In this document: positions 11,647 through 21,989 of the stretch, piece by piece
How the letters are laid out: every line of letters starts with the position of its first letter
Position numbering within the stretch: position 1 is the stretch's first letter
Origin: Ulva prolifera
Lineage: Eukaryota; Chlorophyta; Ulvophyceae; Ulvales; Ulvaceae
Assembly: GCA_023078555.1 (NCBI GenBank)
Contig: CM041201.1
Location: forward strand, 7,261,172 to 7,325,171
DNA: 64,000 nucleotides
Direction of reading: 5' to 3'
Made by a program: the position numbers and the translations under genes
Notes under the pieces: model-generated
Seen by the model: only the letters and a program-made list of their open reading frames with translations
Databases searched by the model: none
What the model was told of the DNA's origin: nothing

Positions 11647-14600
11647 CTAGAACAATCTGGGTGCCTCAGGTGATGCCAGCACTCTGCACACGTTGTCCGG
11701 GGCTATGCTCTCTAGGCTGACGGGAATATCTGGCTGAATCCCGCGCTTGTTGATGTCCGTTCCGGCCGGGGTCTGGTACCGTGCCACCGTCACAACGACC
11801 GCTGAGCCGTCGTCTGGGTCCAGTGGCACCACCTGCAGTTCATAATCTTGCGTGTGTGTGTGTGTGTGTGTGTGTGCGCGTGTCTGTTCCTGCCACAGGC
11901 AGTGTGTGTACGCTGGCATGCACTCAGCGCTCTGATAGATGATACGCCACGACGAGGCCACAATTGACTGAAACGATCTGCACTGATGTGGTGATGCACT
12001 TGGCCGGAAAAGAATCGCGCCGCGGCCTCTGCACACACACCGCTGCCTGTGATACCACGAACGCAGCAGCCGGAGAACCCTCCGCGGAGGCTGCAGGTGC
12101 GTGGCTGCATCCACGCATGCACGCGCTACCCCCCGCGGCCCCAGCCACACAAACACTCTCTCAGCATCGCGCCACTGTGTTGCGGCTAGCCGGCGCACCG
12201 ACTGGATGAGGCCTTTGCCGAAGGTCCGCTCGCCGGCGATCGTCGCGCGGCCGTTGTCCTGGAGCGCCCCGGACAGCACCTCCGCGGCCGAGGCGGTGCC
12301 GCCGTTGACGAGCACGGCGAGCGGGCTCGCGGAGTCGAGGGCGCGGCCGTCCGCGCTGTAGATATCCTTCACGCCCTTGCTGTCCGCAATCAGCACGATG
12401 TCCCCGGCCTTGATCAGGTCCTTCGCCACCTGCTCAATACTGTTGAGTCAACAGCAGGCCACGCAGTGCAGCGGCTGCAGCAGCTCAAGCACAGCAGTGC
12501 GGGATCATGTCCGGCATGCATATGAGGACGGGCTGTGCGGTGTGTGCTGCGCAGTTGTCTGGGGGGTGTCTGCACGTGGAGCACCCCCGCAGCACATTCA
12601 GCCGTGCACACCGCATTGACGATGTCCTGTGCTATGCGGCGTATGATTGACACAGATACGAGCCCCTGTTTGTAAGCGGAGGTGTGTCACGTGGCAGCAC
12701 TAGCAGACTGCTGAAGGAGTCGAGGGGGGGGAGCCTCAAGGGATCCCCGCGGATGGCAATGCTGCTTGAGCTTCGCGGCGCTTCGGCCATGGTCTCAGCC
12801 ACACTCTTTGGCCTTCCCCACGAGCCAAAACGCAATGCGCTCGCCCTCGCAACAATCAATACATCCGCCCCGCCGCAAGCAACACGACAGTTTCACAGCA
12901 ACACATGGCGCAAGATGCATGCACGGCCTGCACTGCATGCATCACAGGACTGCCCACAGCGCCGACAGACGCCCCCACGAGCCGGAGTGAGTCACCGCAT
13001 ATCCAACAGCTGCGCCGCCGGGGCAGGGGGGGGGAGGGGGCAGCCACCTGCACTCCCGCGGGGAAGTAGCCGCCGCCGTTGTTGCGGAGGTCCAGCACGA
13101 CCGCCGACGCGCCGCCGGCGCGCAGCGCGCGCAGCGCCTCCTCAAACAGCTCCGCGGTGCGGCGGTTGAACGTCGAGATGCGGATGTAGCCGACGTCGGC
13201 GCCCGCGGGCGCGCCGACGGCGGCGCTCACCGGGCCGCACGCCGCCGACGTCACCGCCGCGATCTCAACCTTCTCCCTGCACAACCGCGGCTGTATACCA
13301 GAACGACGCTGTGGACCCGGGCGTGCTGGTCTCCTGTTGGCCTCATGCATGCTGGCCTTTAGTGTCGCGCCCCCAGGATCGATTCAACACACAATCAGTC
13401 TGCGCTTGTTGGGTGCGCTTGTGCAAATGCAGCCGCAAACACATCTCGTCGCCCTCCTGGTGATCACCCACCACACACGGCAGCCACCACGGATCGCGTG
13501 ACAGGCAGTCCCGTCACATGTGCAGGCCCCCACCGCACACATCCACCGCGGCGGACACACCGGGCGGGGCGCGCACCTCGTCAGGGTTACGGTGCGGGGG
13601 GTTTTGTTGCCCTTGGGGACCACCGAGAGCTCCACCTGGGACCCCTCCGGCCCCTGGAGGCGTTCGGCCACGTCGTAGAGCGACAGGCCGGCGGTGGGGG
13701 CGCCGCCGATGGCGACGACGCGGTCTTGCGCGCGGATGCCCGCCCGGTCAGCAGGGCCCCCCACTGCCGGAGTCACCACCTGCACTGCCGCCCCACATCA
13801 GCGCTGTGGGGCAATCCGGATGGAGTGGGACTGGGACGTGCGGGGGTGGATGCTGCGGGCTGACATGCACGTGCGGGTATTGTGCAGGCTCTGCTGGCCC
13901 CGCTCCTGCGCGAACGGACGACGTGCCACGATTTGAGCGTCTGGGCGCTTTGTCAAGCCGGCGCCTGTAGGCGCAGTCTGCTGCGCCGTGTGCATCTGGA
14001 CGCAGCACAGTGAGGTAGCTCCATGCTTTCCGGGCCGCAAACGCGCTGAGACAAGAGATGGGGGCCGGCTGCGCAGCGGCCGTGTGCTGGGCAGCGGTGC
14101 GAGATGGAGGTACGGGTGCAAGGTGTGAGGAAGGTGTGAGAGTGGCACGCACGGCGAGACTGTTGCCTGGGGAGTCGGAGGAGGTGGCAAAGGCGACTTC
14201 GAGGCCAACACCCGTGACTGACCCGGAGTTACCCTTGCGGAGCTGCTCGTACTGTGTGGGCTCGAGAAAGCGCGTGAAGGGGTCGTTCAGGGACGCGAGA
14301 AGCTTGCGGATGGCGTCGTACGTCTCGGCGCGTTCTGTCATTGGCTCCTTCTTCAGGTATTTCTCCTTGGTCTTGAACCAGGACTGCCCGTTGAAGGTCT
14401 TGTCGACGTAGGCTCGGTCGACGGCCTTCCATGCCTACAGATCCACACCGATGGGCTTTGGGAGGTGCTTTTTGGTCAGGTGTGATGGTGTGGGCTGACT
14501 GGATGGTCTGGTGCAGTGACCTGGTGCTGCCCTCAGAAGGCTGGTGCTGCAGGAATGATGCAAACACGGGATGAAAGAGGCGGCAGTGGCGCTGCCAGGA

Positions 14601-14702
14601 GCGTACTTCTAGAAATAGTAGCTGCTCTGTGGTGACGGCCTTAGATGGCAGCTGCAGTAACAGCGTGAGAGACAGGATTGCCGCAGCTATGGCCGTTGGT
14701 GC
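11647..14702 (-). CDS. CTPA: D1 C-terminal-processing protease, S41 family
   Basis: Carboxyl-terminal processing protease of the plastid; in the family it acts in the thylakoid lumen and trims the C-terminus of photosystem II D1. Exons on the minus strand: 14607-14702, 14153-14434, 13577-13779, 13048-13276, 12199-12429 and 11647-11832 (TAG); all phases agree. The first exon holds a hydrophobic run ending LPSKA, like a lumen-targeting and cleavage segment, then LLFLE joined to AWKAVDRAYVDKTFNGQSWF, the family's N-terminal signature. A PDZ domain follows (VVTPAVGGPADRAGI to RLQGPEGS), then the protease core with LDLRNNGGGYFP. The catalytic serine is in NGGTASAAEVL and the lysine in GERTFGKG, 25 residues apart as in characterised enzymes. 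The C-terminus is VARYQTPAGTDINKRGIQPD. The transit-peptide exon lies further upstream; the frame containing MACASGAAPGSMIAG near 15000 is a weak candidate. Confidence 0.93.
11851..11876. repeat. (GT)n microsatellite
   Basis: Thirteen GT dinucleotides just upstream, in the transcribed sense, of the last CtpA exon. On that strand they read (AC)n and lie about 20 bases before the GCAG acceptor. Confidence 0.95.
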
Positions 14703-15691
14703 CTGTAGACACCCACGCTTGTCCCGATCTGCATGGGTCTGATGCCGTCTTCGGTATGACCGACGCACTGCCATGGAATGCTAGGAATCAGCACCTTTGG
14801 CCGAGCTGCCGACCACAGGCTTTCGAGCCGGCTACGGGACGGCGAGGGCTGTTTGGCGCTGTGGCATTGCGTGGCACTTGTACATCTATGCCTAATAGGC
14901 CTCAAAACATGGTAGGTAGAGACTGGATACGACTGAACAGGTTTCCCGCAGGGTCTCTGCCCTCGTGTGCCTGCGATCATGCTTCCAGGCGCTGCGCCAC
15001 TCGCACAAGCCATCCGCAGGAGCGCGGTTGAAGCCAGCAACACCGGCGTGCACGAGGTACCGGCATATCTCCAGGTATCATCGTAGCGGCATAGTCAGTG
15101 TTCGTCTGGACGCAGCGCATTGAGCTAGCTGCATGTCGTCCGTGTTGAGCATCGTGCTGACATGCATGATCTAGCTTGTGGCTGAGCATCGTGGAGCCTG
15201 CAAGCCACGCCGGGTCACAGCCAGTGATGGGAGACTCTGCTGCTCCATGGCAGAGCTTGTCCATTCGTTGTACTGTGCTGGAGGTGTGCATGGCGGCTTC
15301 TGCAGGGACACTCGTGAGTCGCGACTGCAGCTGCAGTCACAGCTGTGCCTCACACAGACTGGCAAGACATCAGCACCATGATGGTTGCTTCGCCTGGCTG
15401 AGCTTGAGTATGCAGCGCTCAGGATTGCGGTAGACTGCCAATGGTGCAGTGCATCCATGCCACATACATTCGGCTATGGACCACAGGCGCACGTGGACTG
15501 GACACACAGCTCGGCCCTGATCAGGGCGCTGTGGGTTTCGCGTGTCGCTTCTGTGGCATGGGCGCGATGGACCGGGGTGGTAGTTGCGCTCCTGCGCTGC
15601 CCGCTGGTTTCGCGGTGCTGCTCGCCTCACCGGTCAACACACACAACAGATCCGCTGTGTTGCGTTGCGATCTGCTGCTGCATGGGCGAGT

Positions 15692-15740
15692 CTTGTGATA
15701 GTCCAGTGGTAGAGCGGTCTTATCACTGGACTATCACAAG
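15692..15740. repeat. perfect 17-bp inverted duplication
   Basis: Arms 15692-15708 and 15724-15740 are exact reverse complements around a 15-nt loop. The left arm and loop include TAGTCCAGTGGTAGAGC, which resembles the A-box and D-arm half of a tRNA. No matching B-box or T-arm follows, so this is not a tRNA gene. Confidence 0.85.
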
Positions 15741-16429
15741 TCTGCAGACAGCAGTCCAGTCGGTGGTGCCATATGAGCGCACAGCCCTGCAGCGTGTGTT
15801 GCAAGGGTAAAGGTGGCGAGGCGGGCAGCACTCTGCAGTGTGGTACAATCATAGCTCCTCTGGCCGCACACACTGCAGCCGTGGCTGCACTGCCCACTCA
15901 TGACCTGCCGATGCACATGGGGGTGTTACTCGGATCAGCGCGGCGAGGCGGGCACCACCGCGAGCCCAGCGCGGCAGGCGGCACGAAACCCATTCGGCCG
16001 CGCTGGCAGGCTACTGCAACTGAAGCAGTTCAATTCAGCTCGATTACAGCTCAGGGACGCAGCCGCTTCTACACTGAGGAAAGATCGTCGAGATGCACAG
16101 GACTTGTACATCACTGAGACAGTACATCTCATCAGTGCAGCAGATCCCTAGCCGTGCGTCCGGTGTGTGCTGTTTCTGCGGCCGACAACAAGCAGAGCCC
16201 AGGATGCGGTGCGTCGCTCTGAATGGACTCGTCGGTTCACAGGAGGGTTGTTGAAGCATGGATGATGTGTGCGTGTGTCCGCCCCCTCGGCGCACCTACC
16301 ACCTCCCATGCAGTGCCTGAACACAGCGGACCTGGACACGGAGGTGAGGCAGGTGGCTGCGGCAGAAGGCGTGCAGCAGTGAAGCCGCAGGCCAGGGTTC
16401 GATTGGTCATGCTCTTGCGGGCAAGGATT

Positions 16430-16454
16430 CAGTGGTGTCGTGGCAACACCACTG
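16430..16454. repeat. 9-bp inverted repeat with 7-nt loop
   Basis: CAGTGGTGT at 16430-16438 and ACACCACTG at 16446-16454. The arms share the CAGTGG core with the larger hairpin at 15.7 kb. A B-box-like GGGTTCGATT sits about 30 bases upstream. Confidence 0.7.
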
Positions 16455-16583
16455 GATTCTCACAGCAGCCCTGCCCCAGAACCTTGTTTCACAAACCCCG
16501 CAGCCAAATTCTCGATAATTCATAATAGATAGTGTGCATGCATGAAGGCATGCGGTCGGCCCCTTGATCAACATGGTAGATAC

Positions 16584-16609
16584 CCACACAACAGACATCT
16601 GTTGTGTGG
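16584..16609. repeat. 11-bp inverted repeat with 4-nt loop
   Basis: CCACACAACAG at 16584-16594 and its exact reverse complement at 16599-16609, loop ACAT. It is the third hairpin within 1 kb. Confidence 0.8.
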
Positions 16610-16968
16610 AAAATAGGATAATGCTGATTACTTGAAAATCACTGCCAGAAACCGTCCCGACCTCAGATAGCACAACACCAACATGACAAGGGGGATACTA
16701 CTATAGTCTTGTGGCCTCTGATCATGATGCATGGCAGCGGTGGGGTCAGGGGACAGCTGGAGCAGCTGCAGGCATGCATGTGCCACAGGTGGCACCGGAT
16801 CCACTGTGCAGCATACTTGATACATCGAGCACTGGAAGGAGGCGTGCAGGAAGCGCAAAATGTCAAATCTTTGGTCATCTGTGGTCAGCGCATCCATCAG
16901 AGGGCACCATGCAAAGCTTTAAAGCAAATTTGCTGGTGACCGGCACAGCTCTGTTGGAACATGTGTGT

Positions 16969-17262
16969 GTAAAGTAAACTTACATAAGTAAAGTAAATCT
17001 GAATGTCCTGAGCCGTATCGTAGTGGACATTGACAACCCTGAGTTGACGGGACCACATATGCCGAAGGGGTAAACCACCTGGGAACCCCCCTCAGACGAC
17101 CGTACGCAACTCACAGGGCGTCCTGTGCTAAGCGAGCTAGGTGGTCACGCACGGCCGTTTCGATTCCCCAGAGCGCACTCAGAATCGAACCCACGACCTC
17201 CTGACTGTGGCCGGGCGCGGTTGTACTGTGAGCATCGGCTGGCGGGGCCGCGAGTTCTCGGC
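16969..17262 (-). mobile_element. tRNA-derived SINE, full-length copy
   Basis: Read on the minus strand, the head near 17180-17250 contains CGCGCCCGGCC followed by AGGAGGTCGTGGGTTCGATT, which matches the anticodon-arm to T-arm part of a tRNA including the RNA polymerase III B box (GGTTCGATT). A unique body of about 170 bp follows, with the conserved stretch GATACGGCTCAG, and the 3' end is a TTTAC-type simple tail. The A box is degenerate. The body and tail recur at 34.3, 41.0 and 44.4 kb, which establishes a family. Target-site duplications were not identified. Confidence 0.8.
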
Positions 17263-17811
17263 CTCCGTGGTGGTGCTAACAGCAGTACAATCACTGGACA
17301 AGCGGCGCCCTGCAGGGTTTTGAGGCGGACGGGAGGGCCCCCGCCCGGGCAGCGGGGCGCCGCGTCGAACGTGGCATGCATTGCGCACACCCCCATACGT
17401 GCGAGGCTAGCGGCTGTCCACCTCAGCTGCAGGGTGACGGCGATGACCGGGGCAGGTCGTTCCTGGTGGCCGGGCAGCGGGGGGCAGGGCTTCGGGCGAC
17501 TTCATTCAGTCAAGTATCGGAGTCGGCGCAGGGTCTATGGAGGCCGCGATCTTGAGCCGCTGCGGTGTACCACGGCCACGGCCGCATGCATGCCGCCGCC
17601 CAGCTGCAGGCACTGCACCCTGATCCAGGCCCGCCATTCGGCACCTCCCGAGAGCTTCCGTTCCCTCGAGTTGCCGCGGCTGATGCCATGCGCTACCATT
17701 GCGCTTGGGTGTGGTGTGGCATATGACAGCGTGTGCGCCCGGGCTGTCGTGGTATCTGTTCAAGCTGGGGCTGTTGCCACAAATGCAGCGAGGCAGTATA
17801 AACGAAAATTG

Positions 17812-17872
17812 TCGAGGCCGGAGGTCCCGTCCGGTGACCTCACGCCGCTCGCGGGCCCCCCGGCCTGAGCGA
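17812..17872 (-). repeat. dispersed GC-rich repeat, copy A
   Basis: The minus strand shares, with gaps, CGCTCAGGCCGG, AGCGGCG, GAGGTCA and GACGGGAC in the same order with plus-strand 59579-59640. The two copies are therefore in inverted orientation about 42 kb apart. They probably derive from one transposable element whose C/A-rich part corresponds to 18370-18930 and 59040-59400. Confidence 0.5.
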
Positions 17873-20861
17873 CAGTGCGCCCCCGCCATGGCTACGTGCG
17901 AGGTGGTTGTCGCTGCTCGCCAGTGGTCTACAGTCAGCCTGGAAGTCGGGTGAACAATTGTTTTTGGGGAGTACCCCACGCTGTCCCCGCAATCCGCGCG
18001 GAGCGCTAAAATTTTGGGGTGCTTTACGAATGTTCTGCTCTGCATATAATGATGTGACATGTGCCAGTAGGGCTGAGGTGGAGGCTGAAGTGGATCGCTT
18101 GACTGTGCTGCATGCACGTGGAGTGTGACACACAGCGCGTAGAGTTGGTGTAAGGTTCAAGCATATGCATTTCTGCTTTTTCTGAGTGTTGTTGCATGTT
18201 ACAGCCCTTCTTCCGTGTATCGTAAGCGACGAGCAAACTTTTGCGAGGAGGCCTCCTCACTCCGCGCACCAAAAAAATTCAACGCGACACCCCGAGCATA
18301 TTGAAAAGACAGAGCGGATGCTCCGATGTGAAAATCAGAGTGGCCCCGACAGCCCGGGGACAACAAGTTTATTTTGTACACCACTGCTGCTCGCACGCGC
18401 AGCCTCGCCCGCTTTGTGGCGTCAGCCTTGAATAGCCGGCGCTCGGCGTGTCGCGCTTTGGCGCCGCCCCTGCCGTGCGGTTGCGTGTGGCCCGCCGTCG
18501 GGGCGCGACCGGGGGGGGGTTCAGGCGGGTCGGGCTGGGGTGTGGGGATTGGAGGTCCTGGCGTACGGGTGCGCGGGCTGGTGTGCGGGTGATGGGCGGG
18601 ATGGGGTTTGCTGGGAGAGGCTGGGGCCTCCCCGGGATTGTTGTGGTTGTCTCTGTGTGCTTGGCTTTGCAGCCTAGGCTGCGTGTGCTTTCGGGGCTCT
18701 GGGGCCGGGCTGGGGGCAGGGTGCGAGTGGGGGTGGGCGTGTGGGTGTGATTGAGGGTGTGGGGCAGGGGGGCGCGTGTGTGTGTATGGCTGCGGTCCGG
18801 GCGGGTGCTGACGTGTGTGGTTGCATGGGTGTGTTGGTCTGTGCTGCGTGTTGCTGGTTGCGTGGGTGTGCGGTTCCCCTGGTTGCTGTCTTCCTTGCTA
18901 CCTGTCTTGCTTTGTCCTTGTAACAAATGCAGCAAGTAGGCCGCGCATTCAAACTGGCTATGGGGCGCCTGTGAATTTGCCTGCGCACGTGCTCTTGTTA
19001 CAGTCATCAAAGCTGCCCCGTGCCGTCATTCTGTGCCGATGCGCACGGCAGCCTGACTGCAGGTTCATTCAATTGGCGCATGTTGCTCAGTCACTGGTCC
19101 CACCGAAATTGCCGGGGAGAACGCATACAGCGATCCACATAAAGCCATAGATCTGCTATTTTGACTCCTATCATCTTGGCGGTCGTGGGCTGGCCAGCGC
19201 TGCAGAGATTCGTCATTGGATAACTCATAGAGCTCGCAGGCGTGGCTGTTGCACAGCTCAACACCGCGTATACCCGCTGCTGCGCGGCGGAAGTGTGACA
19301 GAAAACATAACACGCAACGTGACTCAGCAACTGAAAGGCCTCATTTGTGACAGCAGGAGACCAGCAGCGGCCGACGAACTGATGCGCGTACACGGGGCGC
19401 TATCTCAGACGGGCGTGGTGACTGCAGCTGTGATCGCACATGCACACACTTTTGCTGTGCCACACGGTGTTCACACTGGCTCTGGGCATTGCATATGGCA
19501 GAGCACCAAGACGTACGGCACAGCATCGCAAGCAAGCAAAACCAGTCTATTCAAACACCCACTCAGCACATGGAATACCTGTGGCATAGTGTACGCAGAT
19601 ACCAGCGCAGCTAACATGAACAAGTCATTGTCCACACAGTGGCTCATTCGCTGCCGTCTACAATGTGGCACTGTGGCTCGAGCTCGGGTCTAGCGGTGTG
19701 TGTTGAGAGAGCAAACCCGGAGAGGTGGCCGCGGTCAGCACTGCAGACATCGCTCAATAGTATACTATTACTAGCTCTGGCACTCCGATCATGTGGCTCT
19801 GGCGATATGTTGGCGCAGTCGCTGTCGACGATGTGCCAGGCGGACTGTCACGTAATCGCACGGTGCGTACCGTCACGTGTGGTGGGCTATAATTGGGCTA
19901 TAGCATTCGAGACTCGGCTCGAGAGCGCACGCCCACGTCAACGGCACTGGCGCCAAAGCTTATGAGGTCGAAACCTCGGCGTGTGATGATACAAGCGGGT
20001 TCTGTGGAGTCTTGTAAGCCCAGTTCATCCCGGACGTCGTGAGAGTGCACTAACCGCCCATTCCGTCCCTACCTCCGAGCACGGTGCCGCCTGCTAGGGA
20101 CCGAAATGCGCCAGCGTGTGCGGGCCCGGTCCGCACGCTGCCATGGTCGCCCCGAGTTCTCAGCCGCATGCTGACGGCAGCGCAGCGTGTCGCACTCATC
20201 CTCGCATCAGTGCATGTGCATGTATGCGACCGCCAGCAGTGCAATCAGCTGCTGCAGCATGCTGAGCGTCTTATGGTTTCCGGCTCGGTCACACGGTGAT
20301 GAGCTGCACGTTGGGAACCGAATGTGCGCGCTGAACTATCTTCTCCGCGGAATCAAACGCGTTTGACATTTCGAACCGCGAGTACAAGAACAGGACTTCT
20401 GTTCGTTGACTCAGCCGTAATTGGCTTGCTAAGCTGCTGCAAAAAAAATTGCCATCTTTTACAGCTCACCTTTCACCTGCAGGTGTGAGCCAATTTAGCA
20501 AGCGCATTCTATCTGCACAATTGCTTCTGCATGCTGAGGTATCGCCGCGAAGCAACGTCGTCTTGTTGCTGTGTGAAGCAGTACACAATGCATCAGCTCC
20601 TTCCGGATGTAACATGCTCACTGCTTAACGCCACATGCAGGAGCGATCGCAGTCGAGGCCACCTTGATTATCTAAATTTGATTTGCAGCTTTTGAGTGGC
20701 GCGTCTACAATCGGCCCAGCGCCGAGACAGAATCGTGACTGAGCTCGCAGCTGATGATGTCGTCGCGACCGCGGTACAGGAGCTCATGAGTGATGTGTCC
20801 GCGGCTGCACTGAAATATTGATGCTCTGAAGGCGACGTCGTTCAAGGCGTTTACGTTTCAG

Positions 20862-21534
20862 CCCGGTCCGAAGCAGAGAAGAGCGATCCCTGCGTGCGCT
20901 GCGAGTGCTGATGCCTCCTGGCAGGCGCGCACTCGCTTCGGTGGAGGCGACCCCGAGTGGCACGATCATCCTGATCGTTCTTGCAGGTGTCATTGCAGCG
21001 ATTGTATGCTGCACGCTAGTCTGCGTCATCTGCTATTCTCGCAGCTGGTCCCACGACGGATCAGTCGGGTCGCCGGACAAGCAGGAGTTTGATTTGAAGC
21101 CACAGTCGTCTAGCAAAGCGTTTTCCCAGAGTGCAAGCTCTCCCACTGGCTCTGTACGTGTGCCACCGCCACCTCCTGAGGAGCTTGTAGAGGACATCAT
21201 GTCTCCAGATTGGCCTGGAATGGCCAACGACGAAGACCCGTACGTGCCTCCCAGTCACGATTACGGCCTTATGTCAAAGCCTAGAAATCATGGCTCAGCA
21301 GGCAGCAGTGGGGCGCAGAGGAGTCAGCACTTCGCCCCCCGTGTGAGACAGCCTCTGTGGCCAACTCATTTATCCACCATACACTCAGTGGGCACGGTCA
21401 CTGCGACTCAGACAGAGACATCTTTCCACAACACGCAGTGCAGTAGATCAATGACCCTGCCAGATACCCCCCGAGCTTCGCAAGGAGAGCATCCACCTGC
21501 TTTCAATCGAGATTCTGTGCACACGGTCAATTGA
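20862..21534 (+). CDS. single-pass membrane protein, last exon
   Basis: Not recognised. The open frame can begin at the acceptor TTACGTTTCAG ending at 20861 (one base completes a split codon) and runs to TGA at 21532-21534; an in-frame ATG lies at 20911. After a basic segment it has one strong transmembrane helix (TIILIVLAGVIAAIVCC and following hydrophobic residues), a Cys/Arg/Ser stop-transfer region, then about 165 polar residues with PPPPPEELVEDI and many serines. The topology suggests a type I receptor-like or adhesion-like protein whose extracellular exons lie upstream. Those exons were not found, so the function is unknown. Confidence 0.5.
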
Positions 21535-21989
21535 CGAAGAAGCAGCCAACAAGACCCGCAGCTGCTGTACAAGCAGAGTATGTCTCGATGCTTCGAAGAC
21601 GTCAGGTTTCATGCCAATCAGCTCTTGTCTTGCCAACAATGGGCCCCAGGTGCACTGTATAATATACTGACCGAGTTTGCTCACGACCAGTTCATGCGGA
21701 TGGTGAACGCACAGTCCAGGGCGATAATACGTCGGTGAAACGGCGGTATTCAATCGCTGTAGTATTCTGCAGAGTCTTGCCGCAGGCATGTACATCCAAA
21801 TGGCTGCAGCCAAGAGCTGCGGCTGCTGCCGGAATCGAGTCTCTGCTGTGCGTCATTTCAGCCCATGTTGAATTATGGCGTCAAATCGTCGTCTTTGAGT
21901 CGTTCATGTTTGGATAGGAATGCCGATGGTACAATGGGAGTGTAATGGAGATGCAATCCACGCGAGGCTTGCATTACAGTCAGTGCCCA
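21535..21989. other. convergent intergenic region
   Basis: About 450 bp between the 3' ends of the membrane-protein gene and the patatin-like gene. Nothing further is recognised. Confidence 0.5.

Larger units (their letters stand above)
14703..20861. other. 6-kb gene-poor region
   Basis: No protein family was recognised in any frame. The part next to CtpA should contain its 5' exon and promoter. The rest holds a full-length SINE, three short hairpin inverted duplications (listed separately) and a C/A-rich, GC-rich block near 18370-18930 that matches in style, and partly in sequence, a block at 59 kb. A short open stretch 20696-20821 (including RDRIVTELAADDVVATAVQE) looks protein-like and could be an exon of the membrane-protein gene that follows, but I could not connect it in frame. 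Confidence 0.5.

Noticed and set aside
15692-15740. tRNA gene suggested by TAGTCCAGTGGTAGAGC
   Set aside because: The following bases are the reverse complement of the first half, with no T-arm, so no cloverleaf is possible.
17180-17250. tRNA gene on the minus strand
   Set aside because: The T-arm and B box fit, but no acceptor stem or proper D-arm can be formed and the sequence continues into the SINE body also seen elsewhere; it is a SINE head.
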